Origin: Proteles cristata cristata
Taxonomy: Eukaryota > Chordata > Mammalia > Carnivora > Hyaenidae
DNA: 64,000 nt
Reading direction: 5' to 3'
Assembly: GCA_017311185.1 (NCBI GenBank)
Contig: JAESUZ010003487.1
Location: forward strand, 372,001 to 436,000
Shown here: piece after piece, positions 1 to 9,560 of the stretch
How the letters are laid out: every line of letters begins with the position of its first letter
How positions within the stretch are numbered: position 1 is the stretch's first letter
Made by a program: the position numbers and the translations under genes
The notes under the pieces: model-generated
Databases searched by the model: none
Told to the model about the DNA's origin: nothing
The model's input: only the letters and a program-made list of their open reading frames with translations

Positions 1-165
1 GAGAAATTTAAGAAGTGGATACTATTATTATCATCATTTTACAAATGAGGAAACAGAAGATTAGAATAGTTAGGCGACTTGGCCAAAGAAACAAATAACA
101 AAAAGTGTCAGATCTGGAATTCAGTCTGTCTGTCTTCAGAGCCCATGCACTTACCACTATGCTAT
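1..165 (+). mobile_element. MIR SINE, 3' part
   Basis: The stretch around 30-80 (ATCATTTTACAAATGAGGAA followed by a CAGAAG run) and the CTTGGCCAAAG segment match the MIR core and 3' half, which in the consensus reads TTTTACAGATGAGGAAACTG and then CTTGCCCAAGGTCA. The element is cut by the left edge of the window. MIR copies are ancient and inactive. The subfamily and the right border are uncertain. Confidence 0.75.
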
Positions 166-585
166 ATAGTAAAACCGAATTATCTGGCATAAGCAAGAAT
201 ATTAGTGGTTAATTAAAAAATGAATTAAAGTGAGGAGATCAATAAAAATATAATACATAATTTAAAATGTCATTTAATGTAAAATGAAAAATGAACATTC
301 GTTTGCCAATATTTTACCTAGGGGAAGAAGAGGAGGCAAGGCAAGGCTTATTTCTTTGATATGCTCTATTGGAATTCCGCATTATCTTTCTTCCATAAGC
401 CATACTCTGAAATGCATCGTTGACAATCTTCAGTTTTAGTTCCTTCAAAGTGCAATGGATCCTTAACGTCCCTTGCTAAGCAATTTGTGGGAATATCTGC
501 CTTAGTCTGTCCTCCTCTCCCCAATCTTTGAAAGTTGCCATTTCCACACCTAACTCAAAAGAACTTTTTAAACACTTATTTATTT
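166..585. other. Single-copy AT-rich DNA, nothing recognised
   Basis: AT-rich sequence without a recognisable repeat or usable reading frame. Its last 11 bases (CTTATTTATTT, 575-585) are the left target-site duplication of the neighbouring L1. Confidence 0.6.
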
Positions 586-990
586 AAATTAAAGTTAGTT
601 AACATACAGTGTAGTATTGGTTTCTGGAGTAGAACCCAGTGACTCATCGCTTACATACAGCAGCCAGTGCTCATCCCAACAAGTGCCCTCCTCAGTGCCC
701 ATCTCTCTACCCACCTTCCCTCCAGCAACCCTCCGTTTGTTCTCTGTATTTAACAGTCTCTTATGGTTTGCCTCCCTCTCTGTTTTTATCTTATTTTTCC
801 TTCTCTTCCCCTATGTTCATCTGTTGTGTTTCTTAAATTTCATATATGGGTGAAATTACATGATACTTGTCTTTCTCTGACCTATTCCGCTTAGCATAAG
901 ACAACCTAGTTTCATCCAAATCATTGCAAATGGCAAGATTTCATTTTTTTAAATCACTCAGTAATATTCCATTGTATAGAGTCGCATACC
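586..990 (-). mobile_element. Carnivore L1, 3' end only, antisense
   Basis: Reverse complement of the L1 3' untranslated region. The blocks CCCAACAAGTGCCCTCCTC and AGTCTCTTATGGTTTGCCTC recur in inverse orientation at the end of the large L1 near 61.3-61.5 kb and again at 26.3 kb. The direct repeat CTTATTTATTT at 575-585 and 991-1001 fits a target-site duplication, so this looks like one short 5'-truncated insertion of about 400 bp. The two ORFs over 617-853 are read through UTR antisense and are not genes. Confidence 0.88.
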
Positions 991-2383
991 CTTATTTATT
1001 TCTCTAAAATACTCACTTTACTTTTCATAAAAGCAACAACCCATATCTTTATTGTGGTTGCATTTCACGAGTTTTATATACCATTAAATTAAATTGCCAA
1101 AGTACAATACTCTAAACTGGCATAAACAGGTTGGTGAGCAAATACAATAGACTCTGAGCAATAAATCACTGAGTCTGGGGGGAGCAGAAGGGGAGTGGGT
1201 ATCCTTTTAGCCCTGTGTGGTCAGTACACTCTGGAACCATCCAGTGTACATTAGAAGGGAATGGAGAGCCTTGTTGAATCTGGCTACTTAGTTAAATGAA
1301 GTAGATTAAGAAAGCCTCTGCTGTGGTGATATGTACCCCACCCCTTCCCAACAGGCACTTTTGGAAAATGGTTTCAAATTCACTTAAACTTCATATTCTG
1401 GGTTTTGATCTTAGTGTTTTCATGAAGTGACTTGCTGTTCTTAGGCAAAGCATTTATCATTTCATGATTTACTCCATAGGTCAGTGGAAAAGTTAGATTC
1501 ATTTTCATTTACGATAAGAGGTAAAAATGATGAGTATTTCACAAATGGAAAGGGATAGTTTAGAGTGAGCTAATGATTAGTGTGGAAAGTACTAGCATGC
1601 CACAATGAAATATAATCTTTAGGCATTGATTTATCACCTTCACTTGTGAATTTATATAAAATACTATATCCCCGAGCTCCAGAAGAGGTGCTCATGGTGA
1701 AAGGAAAATGGGAAATGGGATGTCTGTTCTTCTTAAAGAGTCTCTTTTTCAAATGATTGAGTAGTATTCTCTCCTGTTTTTACTACAGTCCATTAAAGAC
1801 TGTTTTTATGTTAGGATAGACACAACCAATTTAAGACGTTCAGAGGTAAGCAAATCAAGGCTGTCAGAAGATATCCTCAAGTTATCCTGGTCTTAACGAT
1901 GCCCAAATGAACTGTCTGATTATGTAAAACAATCTGCCCAATGAATCCAACAGACGAAGAGTGGAGTTGGCAGGAAATGGTGATGATAATCAATGACTTC
2001 AGAGCAGAGCCACAGTGATTTATTTAGTGATATGGCTAGAGGAGATACGACCCATGGAAAATCCTGCAGTTCCATGGGGAAAATCCTGCAGAAAAATTTC
2101 ACATTGTACCCAGTCTTGCTCTACACAGAGCTTGGCAAGGGCTGAGCTTGGGTAACCCAGGGAAGGGGGAGGGGGGAATGTATCGTCTCTATGTACACAA
2201 GGAGCAAGGTGTTGGGGAGATTTTTAAACTTGGGTACTCTTCCTAAAAATGTCTCAGACTCACTGAGCAACCTCTGATAAGACACGTATTTATAGATTAC
2301 TCATTCCAAAATTGTAGCTATAAATAGATTTGCCATACCACGCCTTAAGGATTACAGGGATTTATGAGCAAAATGAAGAATTT
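991..2383. other. Single-copy DNA, nothing recognised
   Basis: AT-rich DNA with no recognisable transposon. The one local oddity is a 20-bp-spaced direct repeat at 2052-2091, where CCATGG with AAAATCCTGCAG is present twice. Short antisense ORFs here (1570-1752, 1920-2102) have no recognisable domains. Confidence 0.5.
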
Positions 2384-2431
2384 TTTTTAACTCTGAATAT
2401 CTAACTAAATAATGATTAGTGATGAAATATG
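2384..2431. repeat. Dispersed short repeat, copy 1
   Basis: Shares TTTTTTTAACTCTGAA, then TCTAACTAAATAAT, then GTAATGAAAT-like sequence with 3692-3744, in the same orientation. The similarity spans roughly 50 bp. The family is not recognised; it may be an old transposon fragment present twice. Confidence 0.5.
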
Positions 2432-2748
2432 GACATATACAGATATAAGACTTCCATCTATATAACACACAACATGTTTTTATAAATGCAATGCTCTGTG
2501 TATCATAAGGGATGAGTGCATGTATTTTAAACAACATGGCTACATTGTATATTTTAAACAATACAGTTATAATATTATTTTTGTGCTTGTAATATCTGAC
2601 ATGAAAATCGAGGCTAATTTATGATTTTATAAACAGATAAACAGCGAGCCTGTGAAGATGTGAGAAAAGCTTTCTTGACTTTTTTTGTTTTCAGGATTTT
2701 CCCTCCTTTGCATTTAATTATGAACAGTTTTATTTTTGCAGAAAACCA

Positions 2749-3132
2749 GTGACCTTTTTGTGTCTGCAAGCCCCATTTCGATATAAAAATACTTATGAAT
2801 TTAAAAATGGAATTGCCCTTTTCAGTATGCTGGTTATAGGGAAAGGTCTCATTAAATACAAACTACATGATGTGTCTCATCTGACACTTAAGCCATGGCT
2901 GATAAACAGTAGGTGCTCAATAGTTCCTGAAAGAATGAATCCCATCTTCTATATCAAGTTCCAGAAGCTATTGAAATCACTGCCCAAGGAAAACAGGCCT
3001 CTGGAAGTCAAAGTTACTTTGCCCAAGAAGACAATATACCAGAAATTTTGGAAATACATCAGCAAAACAAATGGCTTCTTATTCATGGAAGATAGCTATA
3101 ATCACAAAACAGAACATCAGAAAAATACCTGA
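2749..3132 (+). other. 127-codon open frame of unknown status
   Basis: This is the longest plus-strand open frame in the first 17 kb. A polypyrimidine run ending in TTTTATTTTTGCAG lies immediately upstream at about 2727-2741 and resembles a splice acceptor. The translated sequence has no motif that I recognise, and the C-terminal half is Lys-rich. Against coding status, 2880-2945 (AACAGTAGGTGCTCAATAG and a GAATGAAT tail) looks like the 3' end of an L2 or MIR element, which would put transposon sequence inside the frame. No AATAAA follows closely. Most likely a chance ORF. Confidence 0.2.
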
Positions 3133-4239
3133 TTCATGGTATCATCTTCCCTCAGGGCAAAAAAATGTCTTTTAATTAAGAACATGTTAAAACTGAGCCA
3201 TTTTTCTTTCTGGTTTTCTCTGAATTGTTACCTGAATTAATATCATTTTCTTCCTAGAGAAAGAAGAAAAAGGAGCAAAACACATTTTATTATTTCTTCA
3301 GTGGCCCTCATCACTCCCTGGGATGGACCTGACAGTCCTAGGGAAATGCAAGAAATGACTAACACAAATTTAGGCAGCTCTCAATTATTCAGGAGCTGAT
3401 TATCCAGCATGTAGGTTGTTTATAATTCCTTTAATTCTTCCCTTTCTCCCAAATATTTTTGTTAGGAAGATGAATGTAAGGAAGTTAAACTCATATCAAA
3501 TACACTTCCTTATTGGTTAGCAGCTTTGATCAAATGTTTGGTGTGATTAATTTCTACAATGAGGTTTGGGATTAACTGTAGATTTAAGTTATCCTAGCAA
3601 CTTCTCAGATTATTTTTAAAATTATAGCAGTAAGCCACATTCCCCTCATGTTGAAAACAGTGTAAATCAAGTGACATTGGATTATGAGGTGATTCTTTTT
3701 TTAACTCTGAAGGTCTAACTAAATAATTGTATGTAATGAAATGGGGGTTGAGATGTTGACGGTTTGCACCTGTAGACCACACAGCGTATTTTGACAATAC
3801 AGTCAGCCACAGTCCCAAGTTTAAGATTCTGGTCTTCTTTAGCAAACTTGAATTGAACGTGTGCTTGGTGGCATGCTCTTGGCTCAGAAAATTAAAATGA
3901 GTTAAATAGTCCCTTCCCTGCAGTAGATTCTGGTCTGGAAGAGCCCAGAAGCCAAACCTATAATGATAAAACAATGTGTTAAGTACAATGGTAGAGACTA
4001 CGGGGAGCAGATTCCATGCTTAGAATTGGTTACCTCACCAGCCTGAGGAGGTGAGGGCAGGCTTCTGCTGCACTAGTATCAAAGCATGTGAGAGCTTAAG
4101 CAGAAGGTCCATGACCTTCCAGGGAAAGAACAGCACATGAGTAAGGTCACAGGATCAGAAACATTGTGGCATATTCATAGCAACAGGAGGTTTTGTTCCT
4201 ACTCATAATGTGACTGGCAGCAAGTTTTATAAAGAACTT
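3133..4239. other. Single-copy DNA with second copy of the short repeat
   Basis: Nothing coding is visible. Copy 2 of the short dispersed repeat lies at 3692-3744. The 126-codon antisense frame at 3594-3974 overlaps this repeat and has no recognisable domain. Confidence 0.5.
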
Positions 4240-4890
4240 GGATCATAATTTCTTTTTGTCCAAAGTACTATGTGCATGGCTTTCAGCACTGAATGAGAGG
4301 CAGGCCTCAGCTCTTAAGAGCTTACACCTAGTGGAAGCAAACATGTAACTTCTGGTAGTGTCAGATTCTGTGAAGAAAACAAAAAAGGTTAATGGGATAG
4401 AGCGTCAGGGGATGTGGAAAGGGCAGACCTCTTTAGACAGTGAGTCAGCATCAAAAGGCTCTTTGAGGAGGTGACACTGAACGATGAAGACCCAGAGATT
4501 TCTTTGAAAGAGATTTCCCAAGCACAGGGAGCAGCACTTGTAAAAGGTTTGGGGTAGGGATAAACCTGGATGCGGGAGGCCCTGAGAGATGAGTGGTTTT
4601 TCTGCAGAATAGTGAGAAAAGCAGGGAATGGTGGGAAAGGAGACCGCCTGGGGTGCCCAAGGTCAGTCCTGAAGGGCCCTGAAGTGCAGGACAGGGGTTA
4701 GATTCCACAGGAAGCCCCCCAACCCACTCACCCCCCCACGCAAGGAGGAGAGGGATGCAAGCTGATGTATGTTCTAGGAAGGTCACACCTGCTGCTATGT
4801 GGGGAATAAATTATGGGGAAGATGTGGAAAGTAGAAGCTGGCACTCCACCTAGGAGGCTAGAAATGATGGTGGCTTGAATATTTTGTGAA
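4240..4890 (-). mobile_element. L2 LINE fragment, antisense
   Basis: Read on the minus strand this matches an old mammalian L2 (CR1-clade) 3' half. Diagnostic blocks on the plus strand are GAGGAGGTGACACTGAA (inverse of the L2 GTCACCTCCTC block), the AGCAGCACTTGTAAAAGG segment, and the terminal GGAGGCTAGAAATGATGG. All reading frames are decayed. Borders and subfamily are approximate. Confidence 0.6.
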
Positions 4891-5152
4891 ATGGAAACAA
4901 ATGGATCCCCATAAGATGTCTGTAAATTTTCTAGAACTATTGCAGAAAAGAGTTTGGTAAGACACGGTATCAGACCTATCTGTATCGTGGAGTAGATACA
5001 AGCATCAGATGATGTTGCAAAAGTAAATATTAAAATTTCTTACAACTTTAATTAGCTCTGAATCCATCCCTATTCTTATGCACAGTAAAAGCATTCTCTA
5101 TTAAGTTACAATAGCATCTACTTGAAGAATTCTTAAACTAAAGCTTGTAGTA

Positions 5153-5331
5153 GGGGTTCCTGGGTGGCTCAGTCAGTTAAGCATCCAACTGTTGATTTCG
5201 GCTCAGCTCATGATCTAATGGTTCCTGAGACTGATCCCTGCATCAGGCTCTGTGCTGACAGTGTGGAGCCTGCTTGGGATTCTCATTCTCTCTCTCTCTC
5301 TCTCTCTAAATGAACACTTAAAAAAACCCCT
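5153..5331 (+). mobile_element. Carnivore tRNA-derived SINE
   Basis: Head GGTTCCTGGGTGGCTCAGTC, (TC)n at about 5285-5307 and a short A-rich tail. It is flanked by the 13-bp TSD AAAGCTTGTAGTA (5140-5152) and AAAACTTGTAGTA (5332-5344), with one mismatch. It belongs to the older 'GAGCCTGCTTGGGATTCTC' subfamily. The B box region (TCCTGAGACTGATCC) is decayed, so Pol III transcription is unlikely. Confidence 0.93.
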
Positions 5332-5344
5332 AAAACTTGTAGTA

Positions 5345-7163
5345 AAATCAAATGTACAGCAGCAAACTATAAGATCAAGAGAGAGAAAAACTTAAAATTA
5401 ATAGCTAAGCACTTTCCTCAAACACTCTGCCAAGGTCAATAGAAATTTTTCAATATGAAATTGAACTTCAATTTGAACTTCACTACTAGCCAGCAAGACA
5501 AATATTGGGAAAATTACTTACATGATGTGGTCTTATCCAGGATTATCCAGAAAAAGTAGATGGAAAGAGACACTTAGAATGGATAACTCGGAAGGGTGGC
5601 CATGTCATCAAAGCAATGGATTATAATAAAACACTCCAGGCTTGGGGTCTTCTCAGAGGTTTAGACAATCAAAATGAAACAAGGCTAAATAATTAAATGG
5701 ATTGCCCTGGAATTCTTAATAACATGAGGAGTAGACACTTGGGAGTAATTGCAATCAAAAACTTCTTGACATTTTATACCAAAATGTTACTTGGAATGAG
5801 TGGACTTTCTTAATGTGATTTAAGCACAATGCTAAGGAACTTTAGTCTGAAGGTGGAGAAAATAATTTCTGAATGATTTGAGATTTACACAATTAATTCA
5901 AACACTGAAACAGGTTTAAATCTGGTTCCAAGTTTGGGAAGCTCTTTGGTCTTGAATGGTTTAAATTTAGAGCTCTCCTTCTATTTGAGAATATTAACAT
6001 TTTTCAGCAGCTAGGAGATACTCACAGTCACCTTATAGAAGAAACAAAAATGGAATAATGCAAATCATAGTGAGATGGATCTATGAACCCTATAATATAA
6101 AATGACATGATCTCAATTTCAGGACCTTGCAGATATTTTGATCTTTATTTGCCAAGTTTGCCTAGGATTTTCAATTCTCTAGACAATTCTCTAGGTGGTT
6201 GGAAATACAGTAAAGGTGTCCGGGGTGAGCGGGGAACAAAAATTATTTGGCTTCTAGCTCTGAGTTTGAACCACTAGATTCCACTTAGAGCTTTGGAAAA
6301 TGTTAAATAACATTTCAGACCTAGAGGCTTCGATTTACAGAAATGGTGGCTTTATAGCACAGCTTTATCCATAGCAGCTGCTCAGAATAAATGGTAGGTC
6401 CATCGTCTGGTCCAAGAATTGTGCATAGGAATTGGAAGAAGAGTACTAGATAAATCTCAATAACAGGTTCAAATAAAATGGATAATCTTGAAAAGTAGTG
6501 AAGATATTGAAATACTGGGTCACTAGGAAGCAGCAGTCCATTTTTACACAGCTCTTAGATATTCAATTTTGTGTCAAGCTGAGGAAAGTAACATTCAGCT
6601 TGACTTACCCTCTACATCATTCAGTCATTGTGGTTCTACATGCTCAGATCTGGCACCTTTTCTTTATTTATCGGTAATTTTATATTCTGAAATTGTCAGG
6701 TTGCTTTACGAAAAAAGTGCCCCACAGCCAGGGACGGTCAGATTTTCTAAGAGCCCTACGATTTGCTAATCGAGGACTTTCAGATCACATCTGTGGACTG
6801 GATTCTGGAAAAGGGTAAATGGAAATTACTAGGACCAGCCTTGGAGCACCGTGCCAAATGCGTTTTGACACTTCCTAGTTCGTGTCCTCATTGGGGAAAT
6901 CAGGCACCAGGCAGTGTGCAGCAGTGTGTCGAGCTTTGTGGTTTATAGAGCACTATTTCGCCTCTAGGCACTTGATTCATTGGTGTAACAGTGTACCATC
7001 AAGAGGCTGAGACGCTACCGACAGGAAGGTGTCTGCTTTTAATTCAGCCTCAGGCAGGCCTGCCCGTCTGGCCATTCAGCCCAAGAAACAGGGACATTCT
7101 GTGTTAAAGCTGTCCTGCCTGCAAATCTCTGTGTGGCTGGCTTTTTATCCTTCGTTCCAAGGG
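5345..7163. other. Single-copy DNA, nothing recognised
   Basis: No repeat family, RNA gene or convincing exon was identified. Short frames at 6569-6948 end in multiple stops and show no domain. Confidence 0.5.
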
Positions 7164-7182
7164 TCAGCACTAGGGGGAGCTG
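7164..7182 (+). promoter_or_regulatory. Candidate CTCF motif, forward
   Basis: The sequence CAGCACTAGGGGGAGCTG resembles the CTCF core (CCASYAGRKGGCRS), sharing the CACTAGGGGG block. Motif resemblance only. Confidence 0.35.
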
Positions 7183-7299
7183 AAAAGGTTCTCTCTCAAA
7201 TAGGGACCACTGCCTTCATTTAATGGAGGCAAAACTTATTTTAGAAGGACTACAGAATAGAGAAGTGATGAAAACACTGTGTTATCTTTTGCTCTGCAG

Positions 7300-7488
7300 G
7301 CTGAGGACGAAGCCCACCTTTCTCTTCCTGAGCCTCCTATACCAAAGTCTTGTTGGCTTCTACGCGGAAAGCAACAGGCTAAGCTGACTGAGCCACAAGC
7401 CAGGCGGGCATGGGATCCTCTCCAGGAGTTTGCGTACTTGCTGACTGGGGCACAGGGAATCACCGCAGACAGCTGGCTGCCAAGCAAG
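7300..7488 (+). other. Candidate orphan exon (63 codons, phase 0)
   Basis: A pyrimidine-rich acceptor, TTATCTTTTGCTCTGCAG, ends at 7299, and a donor-like AAG/GTATTA begins at 7489. The interval is 189 bp, open in one frame and a multiple of three, so it would splice phase 0 to phase 0. It is richer in GC and CpG than its flanks. The encoded peptide begins Ala-Glu-Asp-Glu and has no domain that I recognise. A second AG (CTCTGCAG/GTAACA, about 7522) lies downstream. The minus strand is also open here (7236-7529), which argues that composition alone may explain the frame. Confidence 0.25.
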
Positions 7489-8420
7489 GTATTACCTGGC
7501 TTCTTCACCACTTGCTCTGCAGGTAACATTGGCAGCTTTCTCTAGAAGGGAATGCGTCAGCCAAGCCCTACACTTGGCTTTCCAAGTGAGCCGGTAGGAA
7601 ATCGGGCCACACACTTGGCTTGGGATTAGAATATATACTCCCTTATTGTGAACTTTACCGAGTCTGAATGATTTCTAGAGAAAGGAGATGTTAAATCTAG
7701 TTACCATTGAATATCCTCCAAACAAAGAGATGTGCATTCTTAATCTCCTTGGAGGGAGGTGAGGTAACACAGCCAAACATAAGGATTGGTAGGAAGCCAG
7801 AGGCCAATGGAAACTAGTTTCTCTTCATAAATCTTCATTTTCCAGGGAAGTAAAAACAATAATACCTCTGTGTGCAAACTCATTCTTTGTTTCCATAATT
7901 AGAAAACTAAGCTGCATAACTACTGGCTACAAAGGAGAGAGTATTAATTATAAATATCACACAGCAAGTGATGGCAGAGTTATATGGCCCGCCCACAAGA
8001 GCTATTAACTCTCCACACATGCTATTTTCAACAATTCATTTTTAGACTAACGTTCGTTTATGAGTACAAAAGCATGGAAACAGCAGCATTTCTGATATCC
8101 TGTGCTAAAGAAAAGAGAGCAGGGGGAAAAAAGCCAGCTTTATTTCAGATGTCTGGAATAATCTTATTTTTGGTAGAGGAGAAGACTTCAAACGGAAGTT
8201 CAGTACCGGAGTTTTCTTTGGGAGAAGTAACAAATTACATGCTCAGTAACATATCAATGGATACGCAAACCCCCCTAAAGGTTGTACCAGCCAGTTGTTT
8301 TTTGAATGTATATATTTTTTTGTCTTAAAAAATCAGGCGGAATGTCCCGTGATACTACACTTCCTTTTTCTACTGTGACCACTGAAGCTGAATATAAGTG
8401 GTAAATCGGATATTTCAAGC
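7489..8420. other. Single-copy DNA, nothing recognised
   Basis: Includes a 114-codon frame at 7984-8328 with no recognisable domain. No repeats were identified. Confidence 0.5.
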
Positions 8421-8452
8421 ATGTGTGCATGTGCGCGCATGTACACACACAA
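8421..8452. repeat. Alternating purine-pyrimidine tract
   Basis: ATGTGTGCATGTGCGCGCAT followed by GTACACACAC is almost strictly alternating purine-pyrimidine over about 30 bp, with a near-palindromic centre. Such tracts favour Z-DNA. Confidence 0.7.
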
Positions 8453-8527
8453 ACTATTTTCAGAGTATTTCTAATAATAGGACCATATTGTTCCTTCATT
8501 TATCACTTTTTAAAACTCTAGGATTTT

Positions 8528-8749
8528 GGGGCGCCTGGGTGGCTTAGTCGGTTAAGCGTCCGACTTTCGCTTAGGTCATGATCTCTCAGTTCGTGGGTTC
8601 GAGCCCCCCGTCGGGCTCCGTGCTGACTGCCAGCTCAGAGCCTGGAGCCTGTTTCAGCCTGTGACTCCCTCTCTCTCTGACCCTCCCCTGCTCACGCTGT
8701 CTCTCTCTCTCTCTCCTAAAAATAAATAAAACATTAAAAAAAATTTTTT
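8528..8749 (+). mobile_element. Carnivore tRNA-derived SINE, nearly intact
   Basis: Complete element with head GGCGCCTGGGTGGCTTAGTC and an intact B box GGTTCGAGCC (8596-8605). The body is of the 'CAGAGCCTGGAGCCTGTTTC' younger subfamily, followed by (TC)n and tail. The exact 13-bp TSD AAACTCTAGGATT occurs at 8513-8525 and 8750-8762. Its low decay suggests a relatively recent insertion. Confidence 0.96.
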
Positions 8750-8762
8750 AAACTCTAGGATT

Positions 8763-9390
8763 CTGGAAATTCTTGGAAAAGAAACATGGCGGCAACAATG
8801 AATATAGACAATGCTCTTTATAACATCAATTTTACAAACCAAGAACGGGAGACAGGGTGACTTTTCTAAAAAGACACCCTGAACGCACGCACCCTGACTT
8901 CCTGCCCTGGGGGCTGCCTTGGGTGACTCACCAGCTGAGTCACCACGGGCTCAATCTTCTCATAATCTCCATCATTTCCAATGACAGGCAAGAAATTTTC
9001 ACTGCCCCTCTTCCCAAATCTCAGAGTCTCACTGCCTCATTTGCCAAATGCCACATTAAACTGGTCCATAAAATGACTTAGTAACAACTTTGCAATACAC
9101 ACTGCTGAAATAACAACAAAAAATACGCGATTGTTCAGCAGTTTTTTGAGCTTCGTGTTGATATAGCACTGACTATTTCGCCTCCAGGTTCTTATAGGAC
9201 AATGTGCCACCCACGCAAGACGTCCTGATTAACATGAGAATTCTTTCCTGTCCTGGTGCAATGCAGATTTAGTTAAATAAGGCAATTGGTCGCATTTGCT
9301 TTAAGATGATTTCTATGTTCCCTGTGAGTTTTTCTGGGGTCTGTTCCATTTAAATCACACGCGGCATCAAATCAAAGCGTCACGACAAAC
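8763..9390. other. Single-copy DNA with paired AP-1 site
   Basis: Holds the inverted AP-1 pair at 8922-8944. No gene or repeat is otherwise visible. Confidence 0.5.
8922..8944. promoter_or_regulatory. Inverted pair of AP-1/NF-E2 motifs
   Basis: GGTGACTCA (8922-8930) and its exact inverse TGAGTCACC (8936-8944) are separated by the five bases CCAGC. Each arm contains the consensus AP-1 heptamer TGA(C/G)TCA, and the right one sits in GCTGAGTCA, the NF-E2 core. No repeat family accounts for it. Regulatory function is inferred. Confidence 0.45.
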
Positions 9391-9560
9391 CATAGAGTCA
9401 CAGAGTGTTAAAACGGGAAGGAATCTCACATTCGACCCCTTCTCACTTCCCAGGGGGAGCATGTAAGAGCTTAGGTCCAAGATCTCGCAGCTGGCTTGGG
9501 AGACACGGGGCCTCCTCTCTCCCTGGGGCTTTGCACTGCAGGTCTTTCACCAGAAGCCAA
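9391..9560 (+). mobile_element. Possible MIR3-type fragment
   Basis: AGAGTCACAGAGTGTTAAAA with GGGAAGGAATC, followed downstream by GATCTCGCAGCTGGC, is spaced like the MIR3 core (GGAAGGGACC ... GGTCACACAGCTGG). Very diverged. Confidence 0.35.

Noticed and set aside
3594..3974. 126-codon minus-strand frame
   Set aside because: Shares the short dispersed repeat with another locus in the window and has no domain.
8531..8610. tRNA-like sequence with A and B boxes
   Set aside because: It is the head of a tRNA-derived SINE; followed by the SINE body, (TC)n and tail, and flanked by a TSD, so not a tRNA gene.
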